A stretch of DNA of 8,969 nt from Methylococcaceae bacterium (lineage in GTDB: Bacteria > Pseudomonadota > Gammaproteobacteria > Methylococcales > Methylomonadaceae). The notes under the pieces are model-generated. The model did not search any database, was not told where the DNA came from, and worked only from the letters and a program-made list of their open reading frames with translations. A program made the translations under genes and the position numbers. Below are positions 1-6,867 of this stretch, piece after piece (position 1 is the first letter of the stretch; each line of letters starts with the position of its first letter). The stretch is from NCBI GenBank assembly GCA_030699345.1, contig JAUYMX010000327.1:1-8969 (forward strand). Direction: 5' to 3'.

Positions 1-326
1 CTTATACTCCTGGAGTGCATTTGGGCGATTTGAGTACAGCGTTGCCTGATTATGCCATTGAAGCCATTCGCGAAGCGCTGCCTGCGTTTGATAAAAAAAT
101 AAATGGCTTCGCGATGGCTGATGCGGTGCTGACCGGCGTTGAAACGCGTACCTCATCGCCCATTCGCATCAAACGCAATAGCCAATACCAAAGCATCAAT
201 ACCAAAGGATTGTATCCGGCCGGGGAGGGCGCGGGTTATGCCGGCGGTATTCTTTCTGCAGCGGTTGATGGAATCAAAGTAGCCGAAGCGGTGGCTTTGG
301 ATATAGTTGGCAAAACGCCGGGTTGA
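1..326 (+). CDS. FAD-dependent dehydrogenase (COG2509-type), C-terminal fragment
   Basis: This is the last ~107 codons of a gene whose start lies before the window; the frame is open from base 3 and ends at TGA 324-326. It reads YTPGVHLGDL before the first GTG, so that GTG is an internal valine, not a start. The fragment resembles the C-terminus of the NAD(FAD)-utilising dehydrogenase family COG2509, usually about 460-540 residues long. Matching features are the PGVHLGDL stretch, the segment VETRTSSPIRI and a glycine-rich FAD-contacting segment, GLYPAGEGAGYAGGI, followed by an AVDGIKVAEA helix. The family is predicted to be a cytoplasmic flavoprotein; its physiological substrate is not established to my knowledge. 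The next gene is convergent, with only 32 bases between the stops and no convincing terminator hairpin. Family call is fairly secure; specific function is unknown. Confidence 0.85.
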   Translation, partial: YTPGVHLGDLSTALPDYAIEAIREALPAFDKKINGFAMADAVLTGVETRTSSPIRIKRNSQYQSINTKGLYPAGEGAGYAGGILSAAVDGIKVAEAVALDIVGKTPG

Positions 327-358
327 CTACTTTTTGAACGCTTGGATTTGTTAAAAGG

Positions 359-2011
359 TTAGCGTTTCTCAAACTGTGCAACGCTTGCAGATTGAGTAGA
401 AAAGGCGGCAATAAAGCGGTCTCGCACTTTATCCATACTCCATACTGGTGCGTTGGTAGCTGGCAGCATGCCTTCTGTCCATTGCCAGTCTTGCACCTCT
501 GCCATCACTTTGGGATCGCTGCTGATCAAATGCACCAGCACATCGTGATTCTCCGGCTCGCCAGTGACAAAAGACGCGGGTTGGTGATCCCCTAATACCA
601 AAATGACCAGATTGTCGTCACCATAACTCGTAGCATAAGAGACAATACTGCTGAGAGCATATTCTATGGACTTACGATATTGCTCCAGAATTAGCCCGGT
701 ATTTTGCCAAACCACCTCCGGTGCATCGCCTTCGCGGGCTTGTTCGTTGAAGATAGAGCCGTCACCTATCTGATTCCAGTCGACTAGCTTGGGTAGTGGC
801 GTCCAGGGAGCGTGGGATGAAATCATCGCAATCTCCGCCATTACTGGGGGGCGCGGGCTCGGTTTACGCTCCATCGCTTGTAAGGCTGACAGCGTGTATT
901 GGTCCGGCATGGTTATCCAGTTGAAAGATTGGCCGTGATAATTTAAATCCTGCGAAGCGTAGATCTTGTCATAACCAAAATATTCGCCCTGCGGCCAAGC
1001 CATAGTATGCGCTGGTTGTATTGCAACGGTTCGCCATCCCGCCCTTTGGAAAAGACGATTAAGCGACGGACGTGTACTCATCACCAGACGGTCGTAGCGC
1101 GTCTGACTATTAATCCACAGACCTGAAAGCAATGTGCCGTGCGCCAGCCAGCTGATACCGCCATAGGTGGGCGAAGTTAGGTAAGCACTGCGGGCATACA
1201 GTCCTTTTGAGGTAAGATTGGCGCTACTTTGTTCCAGCAATGGACGGATATGCGCGGCAAAGTCGGGTTTGTCGAGAACGGTTTTCCCGTAAGATTCGAT
1301 GAACACGACCAGCACGTCTTTACCTTTAAGCTTGTCAAACAGGCTATCGTTGGGCACGTCTGCATAAGGATCGTCATTAACAACTTCACTAAACACCTTT
1401 AGATCGTCAATACTACTAAAAGTGTCGCTGACGTGTTTAGTCATCAGATCATAAAACGGGATTGAGGCTATTTGCTGGCCGCCCAATGACAACACTGCCC
1501 AAACAAACACGCCCGCGATAAGACCTTTGCCGTACGCGATTGGCGATATTCTCAGCAGCGCTTGGATAGACCCTAGCACCCTGTAAACCAGCCAAACAAT
1601 TCCCACCAGTAATGCGGCCAGCAGAAGTGCGACGATTAATGCGCCAAAGTGACCAAGGGCACCTTGCAGAAGGTTCATCCCGTTTGCCAGAAAATGGGCA
1701 TCCAGCACCGGATTGATTGGGCGGTCGAATACCTGGTAGGTGCCCATATCGGCAATCTTAAAGATTATTCCTATCGACAATAGACAAGCCGTGATAGCCC
1801 GGATAATAACCCCGACTTTCCCTTGAGAAAGCAAGACCAGCCCGAGTAAAAACAGCTCCAGCGGTAAAGTCGCAAACGCTGATGGCGTTATCAAGTTGAT
1901 GCGATTTGGGATAACTAAGGCAATAAAAATGAAGATCAGGGCGGATATATTTAGGCCGATCTTCATCCGTCGCCCCAAGAAGCCAGAATCAATTATTTTA
2001 TTATTCACCAT
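359..2011 (-). CDS. LTA synthase-like / phosphoglycerol transferase-type membrane sulfatase-fold protein
   Basis: A 550-residue inner-membrane protein. About five hydrophobic segments lie at residues ~19-36, 47-62, 66-86, 121-146 and 161-178. They precede an extracytoplasmic alkaline-phosphatase/sulfatase-fold domain at ~230-540, the layout of LtaS and OpgB-type phosphoglycerol transferases. Likely metal and active-site residues are Glu239 in VVFIESYG, a Ser/Thr nucleophile in the 279-296 segment (TYGGISWLAHGTLLSG; Ser287 is one candidate), His400 in ISSHAPW, and Asp475-His476 in LGDHQP. Known relatives move glycerol phosphate from phosphatidylglycerol to a polymer or glycan; others are phosphoethanolamine transferases or hydrolases. 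The acceptor here is unknown, and Gram-negatives do not make classical lipoteichoic acid. The ATG at 2009-2011 follows a modest GGGA Shine-Dalgarno; a second Met at residue 16 is possible. It diverges from the CDP-alcohol phosphatidyltransferase gene, suggesting a shared lipid or envelope role. Confidence 0.85.
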   Translation of the reverse strand: MVNNKIIDSGFLGRRMKIGLNISALIFIFIALVIPNRINLITPSAFATLPLELFLLGLVLLSQGKVGVIIRAITACLLSIGIIFKIADMGTYQVFDRPINPVLDAHFLANGMNLLQGALGHFGALIVALLLAALLVGIVWLVYRVLGSIQALLRISPIAYGKGLIAGVFVWAVLSLGGQQIASIPFYDLMTKHVSDTFSSIDDLKVFSEVVNDDPYADVPNDSLFDKLKGKDVLVVFIESYGKTVLDKPDFAAHIRPLLEQSSANLTSKGLYARSAYLTSPTYGGISWLAHGTLLSGLWINSQTRYDRLVMSTRPSLNRLFQRAGWRTVAIQPAHTMAWPQGEYFGYDKIYASQDLNYHGQSFNWITMPDQYTLSALQAMERKPSPRPPVMAEIAMISSHAPWTPLPKLVDWNQIGDGSIFNEQAREGDAPEVVWQNTGLILEQYRKSIEYALSSIVSYATSYGDDNLVILVLGDHQPASFVTGEPENHDVLVHLISSDPKVMAEVQDWQWTEGMLPATNAPVWSMDKVRDRFIAAFSTQSASVAQFEKR

Positions 2012-2059
2012 GTATGAATTCCCGAATCGCCCTAACTGGCTCTAAAGTTTAAGTGGGCG

Positions 2060-2095
2060 GCATAGTACCAATAAAAATTGCCTCTGGTACCATGC
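2060..2095. repeat. Imperfect inverted repeat in the divergent intergenic region
   Basis: The arms GCATAGTACC (2060-2069) and GGTACCATGC (2086-2095) pair at 9 of 10 positions across a 16-base spacer. They lie 49 bases upstream of the sulfatase-like gene and 144 bases upstream of the phosphatidyltransferase start. A regulator-binding site for one or both divergent genes is possible. A second palindrome, AATTT-CTG-AAATT, lies at 2147-2159. Neither matches an operator I recognise, and no clear promoter could be fixed on either strand. Confidence 0.25.
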
Positions 2096-2238
2096 GCGCA
2101 AATTCAGATTTTAAAAAATTAGGCCAAGGCCGAATAATTGCAGCGTAATTTCTGAAATTGCCCAGCGGCCTTCAAGCCTTGTTATGTATACGAATATTAA
2201 GAGAAAAAGCGGCTAACTATGATTTTCAAAGCAACTTT

Positions 2239-3327
2239 ATGAAGCATGAATTACAAGCAATAACGATACTCGGTTGCAGCCTGCTGCTTACCAGTTTTTG
2301 TCTATTAGGGTTAGTCGAAAACTGGTTTGTTGCCGGGCAATGGCTGCTGCAAGCAGGGCTACTGTGGGGATTGGTTGTGCAATATATCTGGCGAAGGCTC
2401 GCGTTGAATCGAGCCAGTGCGGAGACATCTCTTTACAGTAATTTGGGCTGGGGCAATCGCCTAACTATTCTGCGGGGCTTGTTGATTGCTGTAACCGGTG
2501 GCTTCCTGTTTCAACAGCAGACTAATTCTGTCAATGTCTTTCTCCCCGCAATTTTATATACCTTAGCTGCCATTCTCGATCGGCTAGATGGCTATGTGGC
2601 CCGCCGCAGCCATCAGGTGAGCTTACTCGGTAACGAACTGGATATTACTTTTGACGCTTTAGGCCTAGTGGTTGCACCCTTGCTGGCAATCGGCTTGGGG
2701 AAACTGCATTGGTCTTATCTCGTGTTAAGCGTGGCCTACTATATCTATCAGTGGGGCTTGCTACGCCGACAAAGACGAGGATTACCCCTTTATGCGTTGC
2801 CGCCGAATCCGTTGCGGCGCACGTTAGCGGGCTTTCAAATGGCCTTTATTGCCGCAGTGCTTTGGCCTCTACTTAGCTCGTCTCTGACAGTAATTGCGGG
2901 CATCGCTTTTATGTTGCCGGTGTTGTTCGGCTTTGTGGTGGACTGGTTGATCATTAGCGGCAGGTTTCCGGCGCAGGTATTGACTACCTTAAATTTACTT
3001 AGCTGGAAGTTTTTTCAACCTGTCCTGCGAGTATTGCTGGTGCTGGTATCGTTTCTGGCGATATGCAATTCCGGCCAATTCTGGCTGTCGGATATAAGTG
3101 AATGGGTATTTATTTTCAGCGCAGGTCTTATTCTATTTGGTTTTGCCGGTCGGTTGGGCGCGTTTGTGTTAATCATGATGTTGGGCTGGCAATACCCTGT
3201 CACTGGGGGGCATTTTTTCGACTATGTCCTTATCTTCACTGCCAGTTGGATATTATTGTTGGGAACCGGACGCTACAGTCTCTGGCAATGGGGCGATGAG
3301 TGGGTTGCGCGCTATGACGGTGCTTGA
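2239..3327 (+). CDS. CDP-alcohol phosphatidyltransferase with DoxX-like C-terminal membrane region
   Basis: A polytopic inner-membrane protein of 362 residues from the chosen ATG. It carries the complete CDP-alcohol phosphotransferase signature D-x2-D-G-x2-A-R-x8-G-x3-D-x3-D, with Asp114, Asp117, Gly118, Ala121, Arg122, Gly131, Asp135 and Asp139, preceded by NRLTILRG. Such enzymes replace CMP of a CDP-alcohol (usually CDP-diacylglycerol) with an alcohol to make phospholipids; the alcohol cannot be read here. Bacterial members are often about 180-250 residues, so this one is long. It has two extra N-terminal membrane segments and a hydrophobic C-terminal region (~260-350) whose GRLGAF and LLGTGRYSLW motifs recall DoxX-family proteins. 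The same frame is open back to TTG 2158, but residues from that start are not membrane-like and ATG 2239 precedes a typical hydrophobic segment; no strong Shine-Dalgarno is visible at either. The stop overlaps the next start (TGATG). Confidence 0.82.
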   Translation: MKHELQAITILGCSLLLTSFCLLGLVENWFVAGQWLLQAGLLWGLVVQYIWRRLALNRASAETSLYSNLGWGNRLTILRGLLIAVTGGFLFQQQTNSVNVFLPAILYTLAAILDRLDGYVARRSHQVSLLGNELDITFDALGLVVAPLLAIGLGKLHWSYLVLSVAYYIYQWGLLRRQRRGLPLYALPPNPLRRTLAGFQMAFIAAVLWPLLSSSLTVIAGIAFMLPVLFGFVVDWLIISGRFPAQVLTTLNLLSWKFFQPVLRVLLVLVSFLAICNSGQFWLSDISEWVFIFSAGLILFGFAGRLGAFVLIMMLGWQYPVTGGHFFDYVLIFTASWILLLGTGRYSLWQWGDEWVARYDGA

Positions 3328-4307
3328 TGACCTGGCTTAAAGCAATACCTGTGCTGCTGTGGCTGGCAGCTTTTATTTTGGTTGGCTGGATACTTAGTCA
3401 GTTACCGCTCGCCGCCATTGCCCAAACGATAAGCACTCTTTCCCTCGGACAGTGGCTGGCTTGGATATGGCTAAACCTAGGGATCATTGTGCTCGCGACG
3501 CAACGTTGGTGGGTGCTTACCAGCATGTTGAAATTGCCCGTTGGCTTCAGTGAGCTACTGAGGATTCGCCAAGCCGGTCAAGCGGTGAGTTTTATCACGC
3601 CAGGTCCACAGTTCGGTGGCGAACCTTTGCAGATTTTCTGGTTGTACAAGCGTAATCAACTGCCTATACACAAAACTCTGCTGGCGGTGGGGTTGGACCG
3701 GTTTTATGAGCTGTGGGTAAATTTTAGCATTCTGCTTTTATCGGTACTTCTACTGCTGATTTTCCCGACAGTTGCTGGCGTCAATTGGCAAAAAGTATCG
3801 CTGCTCCTGGCTTTACTTCTTTTGATGATGTCCATGCTTGGCTGGCTTTTGGTTAAGCAGCCCGAGCGCGTGTTGCGCTGGATAACGAGAGTAGCTCGCC
3901 ACTGGCAACATCATCCCCGATTGCAACACATCAAGACTCACTGGCAGCAGCTTGGTCGCGATTTAAATTGGGCGATCCAGAAACAAAAGTCGGCGCTGTT
4001 TCTGGCTTTTATACTCTCCCTTGCAGGCTGGATTGGCCTGATAGGCGAATTATGGTTGCTGCTGAGTTTTTTCGATTTAGCGTTCGATTTCTCGGCAGTT
4101 TTGGTGATTCTGGTGTCTATGCGTTTGGCTTTTTTATTACCCTTGCCCGGCGGCATTGGTACGCTGGAAGCGGCGCTATTTTGGGCTTTTCAATATCTCA
4201 ATTTACCTGCGGAGGCGGCCATAGGTCTGATCGCGTTGATGCGATTGAGGGATGTATTGGTGTTGATGGCGGGGTTATGGTGCTTGCGATTATTACATTT
4301 TCGATAG
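3327..4307 (+). CDS. Flippase-like membrane protein, UPF0104 / LPG synthase TM-domain family
   Basis: A hydrophobic protein of 326 residues with about eight membrane segments. It belongs to the UPF0104/YbhN group, related to the membrane (flippase) part of lysylphosphatidylglycerol synthase MprF. Family landmarks are the SFITPGPQFGGEP motif at ~88-100 and LPLPGGIGTLEAAL at ~271-284 near the C-terminus. A cytoplasmic basic stretch lies at ~179-222. The MprF aminoacyltransferase domain is absent, so lipid aminoacylation is not expected; lipid translocation or binding is the family-based inference. The ATG (3327-3329) shares one base with the upstream TGA, indicating translational coupling with the phosphatidyltransferase. 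An in-frame TTG one codon earlier is the only competing start. The combination suggests that the product of the upstream enzyme could be this protein's substrate. A terminator follows 27 bases after the stop. Confidence 0.83.
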   Translation: MTWLKAIPVLLWLAAFILVGWILSQLPLAAIAQTISTLSLGQWLAWIWLNLGIIVLATQRWWVLTSMLKLPVGFSELLRIRQAGQAVSFITPGPQFGGEPLQIFWLYKRNQLPIHKTLLAVGLDRFYELWVNFSILLLSVLLLLIFPTVAGVNWQKVSLLLALLLLMMSMLGWLLVKQPERVLRWITRVARHWQHHPRLQHIKTHWQQLGRDLNWAIQKQKSALFLAFILSLAGWIGLIGELWLLLSFFDLAFDFSAVLVILVSMRLAFLLPLPGGIGTLEAALFWAFQYLNLPAEAAIGLIALMRLRDVLVLMAGLWCLRLLHFR

Positions 4308-4333
4308 TAGGAATATTTCTAAGGCGGTAAAAA

Positions 4334-4364
4334 AAATCTCCCCCGGTAAAACCGAGGGAGATTT
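4334..4364 (-). terminator. Rho-independent terminator, strongest for the metalloprotease gene, partly bidirectional
   Basis: A 14-bp stem with one C/A mismatch (AAATCTCCCCCGGT at 4334-4347 against ACCGAGGGAGATTT at 4351-4364) has a 3-base AAA loop. On the minus strand the hairpin continues into a run of U (plus-strand A run 4329-4336), directly after the metalloprotease stop at 4389. On the plus strand only a short ATTT follows, so it is weaker for the flippase gene that converges here. Confidence 0.85.
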
Positions 4365-4388
4365 AAATCCTTAGCGTTATTGATAAAA

Positions 4389-6404
4389 CTACTGGATAAC
4401 GGGTGTAGTCACAGTGGAGTTGCGGTAGTTTGCAATCAAAGGAGATGTGTAATTTACGGTTTTGACTTGGTCAGAGGCTTTTGGATTGCCTTCTGCAAAA
4501 CCACAAGGACCGCCTGCACATTGTGTTGCCAAGTTTGGGGTTGAGAACAGCATCACTGATGGTCCGTAATAGCTCATGATAGTGCCGAATTTGTTATTGA
4601 TTCCCCATGCATAAGAGTAAGCAAATTTACCAGCGACATTGCTGTATTCGCGATCATGTACATTGCCTAGGTTATGACCAATTTCATGAGTGAAAGTGTT
4701 TGCACCGCAATAATAATTGGACAAAGCATCTTTAGAGTAACCATCGCCGATTGTTCCAAAACCTATGCCGGCATTCGCGCCACTACCATTAGCAAAGCCA
4801 ACGTAAGCTGTGCCACAGCTTCCGGCGGTTTGTGCATACAGTGGTCTAAATAATGCCACCAAGTCGGCACCGTATTGATTCCGCAGTGCTGCAGTGCCGG
4901 CAAATGCCCCCCTATCACTGGCTAAGTCAGACAATGCTTGGGCGTTGGCATTATTTTCAACATAGCTGGTTGCCCGAGTATGTACCAATCGTAGTTTTAG
5001 ATTGATGCCTGAATCTTTGTAGGCTTGATTAGAGACATCGACTAGATACTGAATACGTTGTTTGGCATACGCAGCAGTTTGATTAGTGGTGGTATACAAA
5101 ACCATCAAATCAATTGTTGTGCTTGCAGTTGATGAGTTGGTAGCTACAGCTGTTTTTGCTTTGGCCAGCTCAGAAGCGTAGGCCGTTTCTGCTGTTTTTG
5201 CCTTAGCTTCCGCAGTTTTCAATTCAGTCGCTTTCTTTGCATAAGCTGCTTGGGCTGCAACTCTATTTTTAACCGCCAAGTTGTACGCAGCAATTGCTTT
5301 GTTTAGTGCAATATTGGCAGAATTTAAAGTTAGCTTGGCAGTCTTTAGGTTAGCTTTTAAGGCTGCGTTTTTTGGGGACTTGGTAACGGCTGCTTGATCG
5401 GCGTTATATTGACTTTTAGCATTTGCAGCGGCTGCACTACGATTATTGGCTAGAGCCAGTGCATTGTTAGTCGCAGTTATAGCCTGAGTATATTTTGCAT
5501 ATAAATCATTAGCTTGAGCAGTTAGCGCGGTTACAGCTGCACGAGCTGTATCTGCTGCTGTCTTTAAAGCATCTAATGGGTCGACTGCCGCAGCAGCATT
5601 CATGGAAGTCAGGCCGTTTGCGCTAGGATGGACTTCATCATTTTCATAGCCAGCCGTGGTCAATCCAGATTTATCTATATCAACGACAACGGTTTGTCCA
5701 TCAACGGTTTCGATGTTGTAAGCGCCATCGGGAGTGTAGACATTGCCTATGACGCCTGTTTCGCCTTGGGAGAGATAAATGCGATAGCCTTTACCTTCTT
5801 CATCCAGGTAGCCTACCCAGGTTGAACTCTTGTCGTCATGTTGGACTGAATTGTCATGTTTGACTTTATATTGGCCGATTGGTAAATCCAACGTCACGTC
5901 ATCGCCAATGGGAATATTTGCCAGTTGATCCATTGGTAGATTGACACTCATCACCGAGCCGGCATTAAAGTTTTTGTATTTAGTAGGTAATTTTTTAGAG
6001 GCATCCGGGGCGACCACTACAAAATTAGCCTCTGGTGTTGAAGCTGTTACGGCCTCATAACCGTCGCCATTTCGCCCAGTGATAACTACGGTGTTAATTT
6101 TTCCTTTGTTGGACACGAGGGTGTAATTGTATCCATGTAACAGCTGTTTCAGCGCGGTGTTCCAATCTTCTGCAGCCAATTTTTGGTTGATGACATCAGC
6201 TTGATTAGCAGGATTGATCTTGAAGGTAATACCGGTGCGGTTGGATAACTGATTAGTGGTTTCTAATAAGCTTTTGTTTTTAACTACGTGATAAATTTGA
6301 TGGGGCTGTTCTTTGATAAGGTTGTTGCTGTCATCAGCAACAACAACATTGGATGAACATGCAGCAAAAATCGCCGCAGCAATAAGCGTGTATTGAGTTT
6401 TCAT
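4389..6404 (-). CDS. Secreted STN-domain zinc metalloprotease, M72/reprolysin-like
   Basis: A 671-residue exported protein. Regions in order: a signal peptide (~1-23); a probable STN domain (~37-110, from IYHVVKNKSLLETTNQL to INTVVITG); a beta-rich propeptide-like region (~120-265); a long Ala/Lys/Thr-rich helical region (~278-421); and a metalloprotease domain (~430-661). The last has zinc motif HEIGHNLGNVHD (His573, Glu574, His577, His583), Met-turn IMSYYG (Met610), and Cys530, Cys566, Cys629 and Cys634, which may form disulfides. The catalytic part looks like peptidyl-Asp metalloendopeptidases (MEROPS M72) and reprolysins (M12B); cleavage specificity is inferred only. Cys16 in IFAAC gives an imperfect lipobox, so outer-membrane lipoprotein or free secretion are both possible; signal peptidase I could cut after VVVA. 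ATG 6404 is preferred over the in-frame GTG 6413 because AAAGGTG sits at proper spacing before it. It has its own leader and terminator, so is probably monocistronic. Confidence 0.85.
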   Translation of the reverse strand: MKTQYTLIAAAIFAACSSNVVVADDSNNLIKEQPHQIYHVVKNKSLLETTNQLSNRTGITFKINPANQADVINQKLAAEDWNTALKQLLHGYNYTLVSNKGKINTVVITGRNGDGYEAVTASTPEANFVVVAPDASKKLPTKYKNFNAGSVMSVNLPMDQLANIPIGDDVTLDLPIGQYKVKHDNSVQHDDKSSTWVGYLDEEGKGYRIYLSQGETGVIGNVYTPDGAYNIETVDGQTVVVDIDKSGLTTAGYENDEVHPSANGLTSMNAAAAVDPLDALKTAADTARAAVTALTAQANDLYAKYTQAITATNNALALANNRSAAAANAKSQYNADQAAVTKSPKNAALKANLKTAKLTLNSANIALNKAIAAYNLAVKNRVAAQAAYAKKATELKTAEAKAKTAETAYASELAKAKTAVATNSSTASTTIDLMVLYTTTNQTAAYAKQRIQYLVDVSNQAYKDSGINLKLRLVHTRATSYVENNANAQALSDLASDRGAFAGTAALRNQYGADLVALFRPLYAQTAGSCGTAYVGFANGSGANAGIGFGTIGDGYSKDALSNYYCGANTFTHEIGHNLGNVHDREYSNVAGKFAYSYAWGINNKFGTIMSYYGPSVMLFSTPNLATQCAGGPCGFAEGNPKASDQVKTVNYTSPLIANYRNSTVTTPVIQ

Positions 6405-6424
6405 TTCGGTCACCTTTGTTTAAA

Positions 6425-6466
6425 AAGTCTATTGCAAGCACACCAACCGAGCCAACTTGCAGACTT
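6425..6466 (-). promoter_or_regulatory. Leader hairpin just upstream of the metalloprotease ribosome-binding site
   Basis: On the minus strand AAGTCT-GCAAG pairs with CTTGC-AAT-AGACTT, giving 11 base pairs with a 3-base AAT bulge and a 17-base loop. A run of five U (two inside the stem) follows, and the Shine-Dalgarno AAAGGTG lies about 8 bases beyond the stem. The position suits an attenuator, a mRNA-stabilising 5' stem or a translation control element. No known riboswitch class or ligand is recognised, and no promoter was fixed upstream. Confidence 0.4.
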
Positions 6467-6496
6467 GTACATGGGGTTTTAGCCCTATTAAAAAAA

Positions 6497-6509
6497 CCGT
6501 GTTTTACGG
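6497..6509 (-). terminator. Weak terminator-like hairpin with U run
   Basis: On the minus strand CCGT-AAAAC-ACGG is followed by seven U. The stem is only 4 bp, so termination is doubtful. If real, it would stop read-through from the Old Yellow Enzyme operon before the metalloprotease gene. Confidence 0.22.
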
Positions 6510-6707
6510 ATATGAAGTCATCTAATAATTCAGATGCGTTGAAGATTAGTAGACGCCGAAAAGTTATTTTGTGACGGAACTCTAATTTTAGTGCGCTGTA
6601 AAAATAAAAGGCGTGAATTAAAGTCCCGGTATTAGACGTTTAAAAGACTAATGATTTTGTAACTATTCAGTCTTTAACCTGAGTGAGGCTATGCGTTTAT
6701 TGGACAC
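6510..6707. other. Non-coding spacer with no recognised element
   Basis: An AT-rich stretch between the metalloprotease leader and the palindromic repeats. No open frame of gene-like quality, no tRNA and no recognisable gene remnant is seen. Only a short ATTAG/CTAAT dyad (around 6632-6652) stands out. The metalloprotease promoter may lie here or in the 6467-6510 stretch, but no -35/-10 pair was convincing. Confidence 0.4.
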
Positions 6708-6857
6708 CTCGAAAAACCCTGCACTTCGACAGGCTCAGTACCCACAGGGCATAAATGCGAACGGCATCTTATAAATCAAACTGTTACGTTCGTGGTGAGC
6801 TTGTCGAACGCTCTCCTGAGCGTAGTCGAAGGGCATGAATGTGACAGGTTTTTCGAG
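6708..6857. repeat. Nested palindromic REP/MITE-like element (TTCGAC...GCTCAG family)
   Basis: A 150-bp element is bounded by near-perfect inverted ends, CTCGAAAAACCCTGCAC (6708-6724) and the complement of CTCGAAAAACCTGTCAC (6841-6857). Inside are three copies of a TTCGAC-N2/3-GCTCA motif: 6725-6738 on the plus strand, 6796-6808 and 6816-6830 on the minus strand. Smaller dyads lie within: CGAACG (6758-6763) with CGTTCG (6787-6792), and a 6-bp tetraloop hairpin ACGCTC-TCCT-GAGCGT (6808-6823). The motif matches a short palindromic repeat I recall as dispersed in several proteobacterial genomes. It has no coding capacity of its own, and no clear target-site duplication is visible. It lies downstream of the Old Yellow Enzyme gene. 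Confidence 0.7.
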
Positions 6858-6867
6858 CTGCTCTATT

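Noticed and set aside
327..358. A terminator between the convergent first two genes, using AACGCT/AGCGTT
   Set aside because: The stem is only 6 bp with a loop of about 18 bases that overlaps the stop region and has no good U run.
2158..2238. A 27-residue N-terminal extension of the phosphatidyltransferase from TTG 2158
   Set aside because: It uses a rare start codon with no Shine-Dalgarno, the residues are not membrane-like, and ATG 2239 begins a typical hydrophobic segment.
3968..4330. A 120-codon plus-strand open frame overlapping the flippase-like gene
   Set aside because: The flippase frame carries both family motifs through this stretch, so this is an out-of-frame shadow and not evidence of a frameshift.
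6405..6413. GTG 6411-6413 as start of the metalloprotease
   Set aside because: It lies within the AAAGGTG sequence that serves as ribosome-binding site for the ATG three codons later.
6431..6458. A sigma-54-like promoter (TTGG...TTGC) before the metalloprotease
   Set aside because: The spacing between the GG and GC elements does not fit the fixed 10-base requirement.
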